This document shows positions 1 through 5,395 of a DNA stretch of 5,395 nt, piece by piece. Source of the stretch: Sulfuricella sp. (GTDB lineage Bacteria; Pseudomonadota; Gammaproteobacteria; Burkholderiales; Sulfuricellaceae); NCBI GenBank assembly GCA_019911785.1, contig JAIOJM010000368.1, forward strand, positions 1-5,395. The letters are read 5' to 3'. Both the position numbers and the translations under genes were made by a program. How positions within the stretch are numbered: position 1 is the stretch's first letter; every line of letters begins with the position of its first letter. Below the pieces are notes generated by a model. It was not told the origin of the DNA, made no database searches, and saw only the letters and a list, made by a program, of their open reading frames with translations.

Positions 1-1
1 G

Positions 2-59
2 TATTTCCATTGTTCTCACTACGGTATGCGGGGTTGCATGCCAAAACAATGGAAAAATA
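2..59 (+). promoter_or_regulatory. RBS-sequestering leader hairpin of btuB (probable 3' end of a cobalamin riboswitch)
   Basis: Seen: positions 4-14 (TTTCCATTGTT) are perfectly complementary to 45-55 (AACAATGGAAA), an 11-bp outer stem. Inside it, 23-29 (GGTATGC) pairs with 36-42 (GCATGCC) with one G-U wobble, closing a 6-base loop GGGGTT. The right arm of the outer stem contains the only plausible btuB Shine-Dalgarno (GGAAAA, 51-56), so folding would hide it just before the ATG at 60. Known: btuB genes of Gram-negative bacteria are often controlled by cobalamin riboswitches. In E. coli, sequence just after the conserved B12 box pairs with the ribosome binding site, and an inner hairpin loop kisses the aptamer. 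Inference: this is the same expression platform, shutting translation when B12 is bound. The aptamer core is not in the window, so the riboswitch itself is not proven; a stand-alone leader hairpin is possible. Confidence 0.62.
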
Positions 60-1868
60 ATGAAATCTCCCTTCAAGCTTAGCCTGATCTCTCTAGCCAT
101 TCTGGCGCCCGCGGCATCTGCCGAGGAAATTCCGCTTTACCGCGGCGATGAAATCGTCGTCACGGCCACGCGCACGGCGCGAACCGCGGACGAGACCCTG
201 GCTTCGACCACGGTCATCACTCGCCGCGACATCGAACGCAGCCAGGCCACCTCGGTGCAGGATTTGCTGCAAGGACTGGCGGGCGTGTCCATCGCCAATA
301 GCGGCGGCGCGGGCAAGGCTACTTCGGTTTTATTGCGCGGAACCAACTCCGACCACGTGGTGGTGCTGATCGACGGCATCAAGGTGGGTTCGGCCACCTT
401 GGGTACCGCCGCATTCCAGGATTTCCCCGTGGAACAGATCGAGCGCATCGAAGTGGTGCGCGGCCCGCGTTCCAGCCTTTACGGCTCCGAGGCCATCGGC
501 GGCGTAATCCAGATTTTCACCCGCAAGGGCGGCGGCGCATTGATGCCTTCCGCCAGCGTCATGTTGGGCAGTTACAACACCAAACAGGCCACCGCGAATC
601 TCTCCGGCGGCGGAGAAAATAGCTGGCTCAACCTGGGGCTGAGCCAGCTGGAGACGGATGGCTTCAACGCCACCAAAGGTTCAACCGAGCCGGATAAAGA
701 CGGCTACCGCAACACTAGCCTTAATTTGCGTGCAGGCTACCGTTTCAAGCCTGGTAGTGAAGTCGACTTCCACCTGCTGCGCGCCCAAGGCCACAACGAC
801 TTCGACGGCAGCTACCAGAACCAGAGCAACTTCGTGCAGCAGGCCGCTGGCCTCAGCCTGAAGCACCAGGCCAGCGAGCTGTGGAGTTTGAAGCTGGCCG
901 CCGGGCAGAGCGACGATGATTCGGACAATTTCCTCAACGGTGTCTTCAAGAGCCGCTTCAACACTCGCCGCAACACCCTGTCCTGGCAAAACGACCTGGC
1001 CCTGGCGCCCGACCACCTCTTTACCCTCGGTCTGGATCGCCAGGAAGATGCGGTTTCCAGCACCACGGCCTATACCGTGACGAGCCGCGACACCACCGGG
1101 CTATTCGCCCAATACCAAGGCCGGGCGGGCAAGCAGGATTTCCAGTTCTCCCTGCGCCGGGACGACAATAGCCAGTTCGGCGCCTACACTACCGGCAACG
1201 CCGCCTGGGGTAGGGCGCTGGCAGATGATCTGCGCGTGACCCTGGCCTACGGCACGGCTTTCAAGGCGCCGACCTTCAACCAGTTGTACTACCCCGGTTT
1301 CGGCAACCCCAATCTCAAGCCGGAACACTCGCGTAGCCTGGAAGCGGGACTCAGTGGCAAGGCGGGTGCGGGCCGTTGGTCGCTCAACGCTTTCGAGTCG
1401 CGGGTGACTGATCTCATCGGCTTCGACGGCGTCACCAATCCGGTGAATGCTTCCGCCCGCATTCGCGGTCTGGAGGCCATCTCCTCGTGGCGTCTGGCAG
1501 ATTGGGATACACGCCTGAATCTCACCCTTCAAGACCCGGAAAATCGCTCCAACACTGCTAACTTCGGCAAGGTACTGAACCGTCGCGCGGAACAGAGCCT
1601 GCGTCTCGATCTCGACCGGGACTTCGGCCCCTACCGGATGGGGACCACCCTGCGGGCGGAAGGACGGCGTTACGACAATCTGGCCAACACCACCAAGCTG
1701 TCCGGCTATGGCCTGGTGGATTTGCGCGCCGAATACCGGCTGACCAGGGACTTGCGTCTTCAGGCCCGGGTCGAAAACCTGTTTGACAAGGACTACGAAA
1801 CGGTTAGTCTTTATAATCAGCCGGGTCGTAGTCTGTTCGTGACCCTGCGTTATCAACCCACCAAATGA
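60..1868 (+). CDS. btuB: TonB-dependent vitamin B12 outer-membrane receptor BtuB
   Basis: Gated outer-membrane beta-barrel that binds cobalamin outside the cell and passes it to the periplasm using TonB-ExbBD energy. The 602 residues are close to the usual length (E. coli about 614). Residues 1-21 form a signal peptide (Lys2/Lys5, hydrophobic core, cleavage after ASA). The TonB box DEIVVTATR (30-38) closely resembles E. coli DTLVVTANR. The plug domain spans roughly 44-157, with LLRG, VVLIDGIKVG and the IERIEVVRGPRSSLYGSEAI block (128-147). The rest is the barrel, ending in a BtuB-like NLFDKDYETV segment. The end LRYQPTK places the usual aromatic residue a few positions before the C-terminus. 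An acidic loop at 200-214 (TDGF, then DKDG) resembles the calcium site of E. coli BtuB. The ATG at 60 is chosen because the signal peptide begins there. The leader just upstream suggests B12-responsive control. Another corrinoid or siderophore receptor is possible, but the cobalamin neighbours support BtuB. Confidence 0.93.
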   Translation: MKSPFKLSLISLAILAPAASAEEIPLYRGDEIVVTATRTARTADETLASTTVITRRDIERSQATSVQDLLQGLAGVSIANSGGAGKATSVLLRGTNSDHVVVLIDGIKVGSATLGTAAFQDFPVEQIERIEVVRGPRSSLYGSEAIGGVIQIFTRKGGGALMPSASVMLGSYNTKQATANLSGGGENSWLNLGLSQLETDGFNATKGSTEPDKDGYRNTSLNLRAGYRFKPGSEVDFHLLRAQGHNDFDGSYQNQSNFVQQAAGLSLKHQASELWSLKLAAGQSDDDSDNFLNGVFKSRFNTRRNTLSWQNDLALAPDHLFTLGLDRQEDAVSSTTAYTVTSRDTTGLFAQYQGRAGKQDFQFSLRRDDNSQFGAYTTGNAAWGRALADDLRVTLAYGTAFKAPTFNQLYYPGFGNPNLKPEHSRSLEAGLSGKAGAGRWSLNAFESRVTDLIGFDGVTNPVNASARIRGLEAISSWRLADWDTRLNLTLQDPENRSNTANFGKVLNRRAEQSLRLDLDRDFGPYRMGTTLRAEGRRYDNLANTTKLSGYGLVDLRAEYRLTRDLRLQARVENLFDKDYETVSLYNQPGRSLFVTLRYQPTK

Positions 1869-1873
1869 AGGAG
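1868..1873 (+). promoter_or_regulatory. Strong Shine-Dalgarno that sets the btuM start
   Basis: AAGGAG lies 6 bases before the ATG at 1880, an almost ideal ribosome binding site. It overlaps the last base of the btuB stop codon. It argues for initiation at 1880 rather than at the in-frame ATG at 1865, which overlaps the btuB stop (ATGA) and would add only MKEST in front. Ribosomes finishing btuB would end right on this site, so coupling between the two genes is likely. Confidence 0.8.
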
Positions 1874-1879
1874 TCCACC

Positions 1880-2449
1880 ATGTTGTCTCTGCCCTCCCGC
1901 CAGCAACTCGCTATTGGAATAGCTCTCGCCCTGTTGATGGCTCTCACGCGCAGCCATCACTGGGCGACATTGCACGCTCTGCCCGACGCCTCCTGGGCGG
2001 TGTTTTTTCTTATCGGCGTGTATCTGCGCGCATTCTGGATAGCGCCGGCCATGATGCTGGGAGCCGCGCTAGCCGATTACGTCGCCATCACCTGGGGCGG
2101 GGTGAGCAGCTTCTGCATTTCGCCTGCTTACTGGCTTCTCATCCCTGCCTATAGCGCCCTGTTCCTGGCCGGCCGTATCTATGCCCGCTATCATCGCCTG
2201 TCCTGGTCGGCACTGCCGTGGCTGCTGGGCTGTGCACTGGCGGGCGCGATGCTGGCTGAACTGTTTTCCAGCGGGGGCTTTTATTTCTTCTCCGGACGGT
2301 TCGCCGAGCCCAGCCTGGGCGAATTCATCCCGCGCCTGGTGAAGTATTTCCCCCACATGCTGTCGACTATGGCCGCGTACTTGGGACTCGCCGCCGTGAT
2401 CCATGTTGTCGTCACCGTTTGGCATGGCAATGCGCAGCGCGCCGGTTAA
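1880..2449 (+). CDS. btuM: BtuM-type vitamin B12 transporter (solitary ECF S-component family)
   Basis: A 189-residue, very hydrophobic protein with about six predicted membrane segments (near 10-24, 38-50, 52-68, 83-98, 109-129, 156-180), the size and topology of an ECF-transporter S-component. Known: BtuM of Thiobacillus denitrificans is such a protein, transports B12, and binds the cobalt through a cysteine that removes the cyano ligand. I recall His28, Asp67, Cys80, Tyr85 and Arg153 as its key residues. Here His27, Asp66, Cys79, Tyr84 and Arg152 fall at exactly the same spacings, shifted by one. The cysteine sits in GVSSFCISPAYW, a loop between hydrophobic segments. Position directly behind btuB fits an inner-membrane partner for imported cobalamin. 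No EcfA or EcfT genes are in the window, so it is solitary here. The start at 1880 is set by a strong AAGGAG; 1865 is an alternative. The family call rests on recalled residues and context, not on a search. Confidence 0.82.
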   Translation: MLSLPSRQQLAIGIALALLMALTRSHHWATLHALPDASWAVFFLIGVYLRAFWIAPAMMLGAALADYVAITWGGVSSFCISPAYWLLIPAYSALFLAGRIYARYHRLSWSALPWLLGCALAGAMLAELFSSGGFYFFSGRFAEPSLGEFIPRLVKYFPHMLSTMAAYLGLAAVIHVVVTVWHGNAQRAG

Positions 2450-2450
2450 T

Positions 2451-2477
2451 TTTCTCCCCCACAAGAGGAGAGGGGGC
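2451..2477 (+). repeat. C-rich/G-rich hairpin unit, first copy (degenerate)
   Basis: TTTCTCC at 2451-2457 can pair with GGAGAGG at 2467-2473 (with G-U pairs at the ends), or CCCCC (2456-2460) with GGGGG (2472-2476). The unit begins right after the btuM stop. Its pattern TTCTCCC...GGAGA.GGGGC matches that of the better copy at 2523-2546 in the same orientation. No T-run follows, so it is not a classical intrinsic terminator. It looks like a decayed member of the dispersed intergenic palindromes common in proteobacteria. Confidence 0.45.
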
Positions 2478-2522
2478 TTGTGTCTACGCTCTGGCCCGCA
2501 AGGGTGCCTACCCTCATCCCAG

Positions 2523-2546
2523 CCTTCTCCCAAAGGGAGAAGGGGC
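2523..2546 (+). repeat. C-rich/G-rich hairpin unit, second copy (perfect 9-bp stem)
   Basis: CCTTCTCCC (2523-2531) and GGGAGAAGG (2535-2543) form a perfect 9-bp stem with an AAA loop. The preceding CCCTCATCCCAG (2511-2522) resembles the lead-in of REP-like repeats that recur between genes in many beta- and gammaproteobacteria. There is no T-tract downstream, so a terminator role is unlikely. It ends 20 bases before the cobO start and could influence mRNA stability or translation of cobO. The dispersed-repeat assignment is from memory of similar sequences and needs a genome-wide count. Confidence 0.55.
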
Positions 2547-2566
2547 AATGGTGAAAGGCGCTTGTT

Positions 2567-3160
2567 TTGACCGACATCCGCCATAACGCCCGCATGGCGC
2601 GCAAGAAGGCGGTGATCGATGCAAACATCGCCCGCGCCACCGTCGAGCGCGGTTTGCTGCTGGTGCTCACCGGTAACGGCAAGGGCAAGAGCTCGTCCGC
2701 TTTCGGTATGGTCGCCCGCGCCTTGGGCCACGGCATGAAAGTGGGCGTGGCGCAATTCATCAAGAGCCGCACCGACACGGGCGAAGAAGCCTTCTTCAGC
2801 CGCCAGCCCGGCGTGGAATGGCATGTGCTCGGAGACGGATTCACCTGGGACACCCAGGATCGCGAACGCGACATCGCCACCGCCCGGCGCGGCTGGCAGG
2901 TCGCGGAGCGCATGCTGGCCGATCCGTCGATCGATCTCGTAGTGCTGGACGAACTCACCTATCTGCTGACATACGGCTATCTCGACCAGGATGCCGTGCT
3001 GGATGCCATCGCCGCCCGCCCGTACATGCAGCACGTTGTCGTCACCGGTCGCGGTGCTTCGCCGGAGCTGGTCGAGCTGGCCGACACCGTGTCTGAAATC
3101 GCCGACGAGAAACACGCCTACCGCGCGGGGGTCAAGGCGCAGAAGGGTGTGGATTTTTGA
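2567..3160 (+). CDS. cobO: Cob(I)yrinic acid a,c-diamide adenosyltransferase (CobO/BtuR/CobA family)
   Basis: Cytoplasmic enzyme that transfers the 5'-deoxyadenosyl group of ATP to reduced cobalt of corrinoids; it works in both synthesis and salvage. The 197 residues match the family length. Seen: an N-terminal RHNARMARKKAV segment typical of CobO, a P-loop TGNGKGKSS (35-43), GFTWDTQDRE (91-100), VVLDELTY (125-132, Walker B-like), TGRG (160-163), ELADTVSEI (170-178) and the C-terminal VKAQKGVDF. Phe92 and Trp94 correspond to Phe91 and Trp93 of Salmonella CobA, which help make four-coordinate cob(II)alamin. The start is TTG at 2567, preceded by AAAGG (2554-2558) at 8 bases. The first in-frame ATG (codon 10, 2594) would remove part of the conserved RHNARM region, and an in-frame stop at 2552 limits extension. 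The stop shares one base with the cobB ATG (TGATG). Confidence 0.93.
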   Translation: MTDIRHNARMARKKAVIDANIARATVERGLLLVLTGNGKGKSSSAFGMVARALGHGMKVGVAQFIKSRTDTGEEAFFSRQPGVEWHVLGDGFTWDTQDRERDIATARRGWQVAERMLADPSIDLVVLDELTYLLTYGYLDQDAVLDAIAARPYMQHVVVTGRGASPELVELADTVSEIADEKHAYRAGVKAQKGVDF

Positions 3161-4455
3161 TGGGGTTGCGTTGCTGCCCGGCCCTATTTATCAGCGCCCC
3201 CGCTTCCGGCCAGGGCAAGACCACCGTGACTGCCGGCCTGGCGCGGCTGCACCGCAATCTGGGTCGCCGCGTGCGTATATTCAAGACCGGCCCGGACTTT
3301 CTCGACCCCATGATCCTGGAGCGGGCATCAGGCGCCCCCGTGTACCAACTGGACTTGTGGATGGGCGGCGAGGCCCACTGCCGGCAACTGCTATTCGATG
3401 CGGCCGGGGAAGCCGATCTGATCCTGATCGAGGGCGTCATGGGCCTGTTCGACGGGGATCCGTCCAGCGCCGATCTGGCTGCACTGTTCGGCATCCCGGT
3501 GCTGGCGGTGATCGACGGATCGGCCATGGCGCAGACCTTCGGTGCGGTCGCGCATGGGCTGGCGCATTACCGTCCCGGGTTGCCCTTCGCCGGAGTGCTG
3601 GCCAACCGGGTGGGCAGCGCCCGCCACGCCGACATGCTGCTCGGCAGCCTGTCCGCCGATTTGCCCGGCTTCGGCGCGGTTTTCCGCGACCCTGCCGCGA
3701 CCCTGCCCGACCGCCACCTGGGACTGGTACAGGCCGACGAGATCGCCGACCTCGATGCGCGCATCGACTTCATGGCCGGGAAGATCGCCGCAACCGGACT
3801 GGCGGCGCTGCCGCCCGCCGTGGCCTTCGCCCCACCGCCGCCCGCGATGCCTGTCCTGCCCCTCCTGGCCGGCCGGCGCATCGCCGTCGCCAGGGATGCC
3901 GCCTTTTCCTTCCTCTACCCGGCCAACCTCGATGTGCTGCGCGCCTTGGGGGCGGAGCTGCGCTTCTTCTCGCCGCTCGATGACGCCGCCCTGCCGGAGG
4001 CCGACAGCCTCTACCTGCCCGGCGGTTATCCCGAGCTGCACTTGCAGGCGCTGCAAGCCAATCGCGCCATGGGCGAGTCCATCCGTGCCCACCACGCGGC
4101 AGACCGCCCTATCCTGGCCGAATGCGGCGGAATGCTCTACCTGCTTGAAACCCTGACCGATGCCGAGGGCCGGCGCGCAGAGATGGTCGGCCTGCTGCCC
4201 GGCCATGCCGTCATGCAGCCGCGCCTCACCGCGCTGGCGCTGCAAGCGGTTCAATTGCCCGCAGGCGAGCTGCGCGGCCACACCTTCCACCACTCGCGGC
4301 TGGAAACCAAACTCGCGCCCGTTGCGCGGGGGCGTTGTCCCAACGGCGGAGCAACCGCCGAGGCGGTGTTCCGTGACCAGGGCCTCACTGCCTCCTATGT
4401 CCACTTCTATTTCCCCTCCAACCCGGCAGCGGTGGCGGGGTTGTTCTTGCCATGA
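3160..4455 (+). CDS. cobB: Cobyrinic acid a,c-diamide synthase (CobB/CbiA family)
   Basis: ATP- and glutamine-dependent amidase that converts the a and c carboxylates of cobyrinate (or hydrogenobyrinate) to amides in the cytoplasm. The 431 residues fit the family. N-terminal synthetase domain: P-loop SAPASGQGKTT (12-22), KTGPDFLDP (42-50), EGVMGLFDG (91-99) and VLANRVGSARH (146-156). A proline-rich linker (about 218-233, APPPPAMP) leads into the C-terminal class I-like glutamine amidotransferase domain: LYLPGGYPELH (284-294), nucleophile Cys322 in LAECGGMLYLLE, GHTFHHSR (373-380) and the probable catalytic His415 in SYVHFYFPSNP. The start is ATG at 3160, overlapping the cobO stop; a TTG one codon earlier is less likely. 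Its product is the substrate class of CobO, so adjacent genes encode consecutive steps. The sequence cannot tell whether the aerobic (CobB) or anaerobic (CbiA) form of the pathway is used. It is distinct from the sirtuin also named CobB. Confidence 0.93.
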   Translation: MGLRCCPALFISAPASGQGKTTVTAGLARLHRNLGRRVRIFKTGPDFLDPMILERASGAPVYQLDLWMGGEAHCRQLLFDAAGEADLILIEGVMGLFDGDPSSADLAALFGIPVLAVIDGSAMAQTFGAVAHGLAHYRPGLPFAGVLANRVGSARHADMLLGSLSADLPGFGAVFRDPAATLPDRHLGLVQADEIADLDARIDFMAGKIAATGLAALPPAVAFAPPPPAMPVLPLLAGRRIAVARDAAFSFLYPANLDVLRALGAELRFFSPLDDAALPEADSLYLPGGYPELHLQALQANRAMGESIRAHHAADRPILAECGGMLYLLETLTDAEGRRAEMVGLLPGHAVMQPRLTALALQAVQLPAGELRGHTFHHSRLETKLAPVARGRCPNGGATAEAVFRDQGLTASYVHFYFPSNPAAVAGLFLP

Positions 4456-5108
4456 GTCACCACGATCACCGCTACAGCGAGGCCGACCGGGCCGCGGTCT
4501 ATCGCGCCATTGCTGAACGCCGCGACATGCGCCACTTTTTGCCCGACCCCGTTGACCCTGACACCCTGCAGCGCCTGCTGGAGGCGGCGCATCGGGCGCC
4601 CAGCGTCGGGCTGATGCAGCCGTGGCGTTTCATCCGGATTACCCGGAGCGATTTGCGCCACCACATCCATGCCTTGGTGGAGGTGGAACGCCGGCGCACT
4701 GCGGCGGCCCTCGGCGAGCGCCAGGAAGAATTCATGCGTCTCAAGGTCGAGGGCATCCTGGACTGCGGCGAGTTGCTGGTGGCTGCCCTTGCCGACGGAC
4801 GCGAACGCCATGTCTTCGGCCGGCGTACCCTGCCGGAGATGGATCTCGTTTCGGTGGCCTGCGCCATCCAGAACCTGTGGCTCGCGGCACGGGCGGAAGG
4901 ACTGGGCCTGGGCTGGGTGTCGCTGTTCGACCCCGATGCCCTTGCCAGCCTGCTGGTCATGCCGCCGGGCAGCAAGCCGGTCGCCATTCTCTGCCTGGGG
5001 CAGGTCGACGCGTTTTATCCCGCGCCCATGCTGGAGCTGGAGGGGTGGACGCAAGGGCGCCGGCTGGAAGATATGGTGTTTTCCGATAGCTGGGGGAATT
5101 CGGCATGA
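4452..5108 (+). CDS. bluB: 5,6-Dimethylbenzimidazole synthase BluB
   Basis: Nitroreductase-fold enzyme that breaks down reduced FMN with O2 to form 5,6-dimethylbenzimidazole (DMB), the lower ligand of B12. The 218 residues are typical. Seen: ERRDMRHFLPDPVD (22-35), LLEAAHRAPSVGLMQPWRFI (42-61, the flavin-binding block), a charged middle helix (VEVERRRTAAALGERQEEF, 76-94) that could act as the active-site lid, AIQNLWLAARAEGLGLGWVS (138-157) and CLGQVDAFYP (181-190). Asp25 and Ser157 appear to match Asp32 and Ser167 of Sinorhizobium BluB, reported as essential; this rests on recalled numbering. Ordinary nitroreductases lack the RRDMR...PSVGLMQPW signature combined with cob neighbours. The ATG overlaps the cobB stop (ATGA), and a weak GGCGGGG lies about 12 bases upstream, so translation probably depends on coupling. 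The N-terminus is His-rich (MSHHDH), with no known role. Confidence 0.92.
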   Translation: MSHHDHRYSEADRAAVYRAIAERRDMRHFLPDPVDPDTLQRLLEAAHRAPSVGLMQPWRFIRITRSDLRHHIHALVEVERRRTAAALGERQEEFMRLKVEGILDCGELLVAALADGRERHVFGRRTLPEMDLVSVACAIQNLWLAARAEGLGLGWVSLFDPDALASLLVMPPGSKPVAILCLGQVDAFYPAPMLELEGWTQGRRLEDMVFSDSWGNSA

Positions 5109-5395
5109 AGGAACTGATCCTCGGTGGCGCCCGCTCGGGCAAGAGCGCCTTGGCCGAGCGCCTCGCCGCAGAAAGCGGGCTGGCGGTGGTCTATATTGCC
5201 ACGGCCACCGCTGGCGATGCCGAAATGGCGGGGCGTATCGCCCACCACCGATCCCGGCGCCCAGCTATTTGGGAGCTGGTGGAAGAACCTTTGCAGCTCG
5301 CTGCTGCGCTTCGGGGCGCAGCAGCTTCGGACCGCTGCCTGCTGGTGGATTGCCTGACCCTGTGGCTGAACAACGTGATCGCCGACGAGGCGCTG
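5105..5395 (+). CDS. cobU: Adenosylcobinamide kinase / guanylyltransferase CobU (CobP), 5' part only
   Basis: Bifunctional enzyme that phosphorylates adenosylcobinamide and then transfers GMP from GTP to give adenosylcobinamide-GDP, ready to receive the DMB nucleotide. The first 97 residues are present, more than half of a usual protein of about 170-190; the gene is cut by the window edge, not broken. Seen: P-loop GGARSGKS (7-14) right at the N-terminus as in Salmonella CobU, VVYIATATAGDAEMAGRIAH (28-47), then HHRSRRPAIWELVEEP (47-62). The HH pair (47-48) includes the equivalent of the guanylylated His46 of Salmonella CobU. LLVDCLTLWLNN (79-90) is the Walker B-like stretch. The ATG overlaps the bluB stop (ATGA), with GGGGGAA 6 bases upstream. 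Production of the lower ligand just upstream (bluB) and activation of the corrin here are the two inputs of nucleotide-loop assembly. Confidence 0.92.
   Translation, partial: MKELILGGARSGKSALAERLAAESGLAVVYIATATAGDAEMAGRIAHHRSRRPAIWELVEEPLQLAAALRGAAASDRCLLVDCLTLWLNNVIADEAL

Noticed and set aside
1101..1856. 251-codon open frame on the minus strand within btuB
   Set aside because: Antisense to the conserved beta-barrel region of btuB, with no motif or convincing ribosome binding site.
1865..1879. In-frame ATG at 1865 as the btuM start
   Set aside because: It overlaps the btuB stop and has no Shine-Dalgarno at proper distance, whereas ATG 1880 follows AAGGAG by 6 bases. It remains a minor alternative.
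2523..2550. Intrinsic transcription terminator between btuM and cobO
   Set aside because: The hairpin is strong, but the bases after it are GGCAATGGTG with no T-run, so it lacks the defining feature.
2450..2566. Second cobalamin riboswitch in front of cobO
   Set aside because: The gap is 117 bases, too short for a complete aptamer plus platform, and no B12-box-like sequence is visible.
2069..3115. 348-codon open frame on the minus strand across btuM, the gap and cobO
   Set aside because: It runs antisense to well-recognised genes, crosses the intergenic repeats, and its translation shows no family motif. Long antisense frames are common in GC-rich coding DNA.
2991..3983. 330-codon plus-strand frame overlapping cobO and cobB
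   Set aside because: Arg/Pro-rich out-of-frame translation of two clear genes.
3391..4404. 337-codon open frame on the minus strand within cobB
   Set aside because: Shadow of cobB; Gly/Gln/Arg-rich composition without recognisable domains.
5105..5395. Truncated or broken cobU pseudogene
   Set aside because: The frame is open and motifs are intact up to the last base; it is cut only by the window edge.

Overview
The window is a stretch of a vitamin B12 (cobalamin) uptake and biosynthesis locus. All genes lie on the + strand. In order they are btuB (outer-membrane B12 receptor), btuM (inner-membrane B12 S-component-like transporter), cobO (corrinoid adenosyltransferase), cobB (cobyrinate a,c-diamide synthase), bluB (dimethylbenzimidazole synthase) and the first 97 codons of cobU/cobP (adenosylcobinamide kinase/guanylyltransferase), which runs off the right edge. 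The GC-rich coding, a TonB-dependent outer-membrane receptor, and a BtuM resembling the one known from Thiobacillus point to a Gram-negative proteobacterium. A betaproteobacterium is my best guess; this rests on recalled family resemblance, not on a search.

Layout. Bases 1-59 are the 3' end of a structured leader. An 11-bp perfect inverted repeat encloses an inner G-loop hairpin and buries the weak btuB ribosome binding site. This looks like the expression platform of a cobalamin riboswitch whose aptamer would lie just left of the window. btuB and btuM form a coupled uptake pair (60-2449). A 117-base gap (2450-2566) holds two related C-rich/G-rich hairpin units, probably dispersed intergenic repeats. 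From 2567 to the right edge, cobO-cobB-bluB-cobU are packed with 1-base or 4-base stop/start overlaps, typical of a translationally coupled operon.

How the genes work together. BtuB brings corrinoids across the outer membrane using TonB energy. BtuM probably takes them across the inner membrane and may remove the cyano ligand through a conserved cysteine. CobB amidates the a and c side chains of cobyrinate, and CobO adenosylates the cobalt of the reduced product. BluB makes the lower-ligand base 5,6-dimethylbenzimidazole from FMNH2 and O2. CobU phosphorylates adenosylcobinamide and activates it with GTP for joining to that base. The window therefore combines import with late steps of synthesis. 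No corrin-ring-building genes are visible, so nothing here shows whether the organism makes the ring de novo.

The most notable points are the non-classical inner-membrane route (BtuM rather than BtuCDF beside btuB), the cysteine and surrounding ligand set in BtuM, and the RBS-sequestering leader. I see no wholly new system here.
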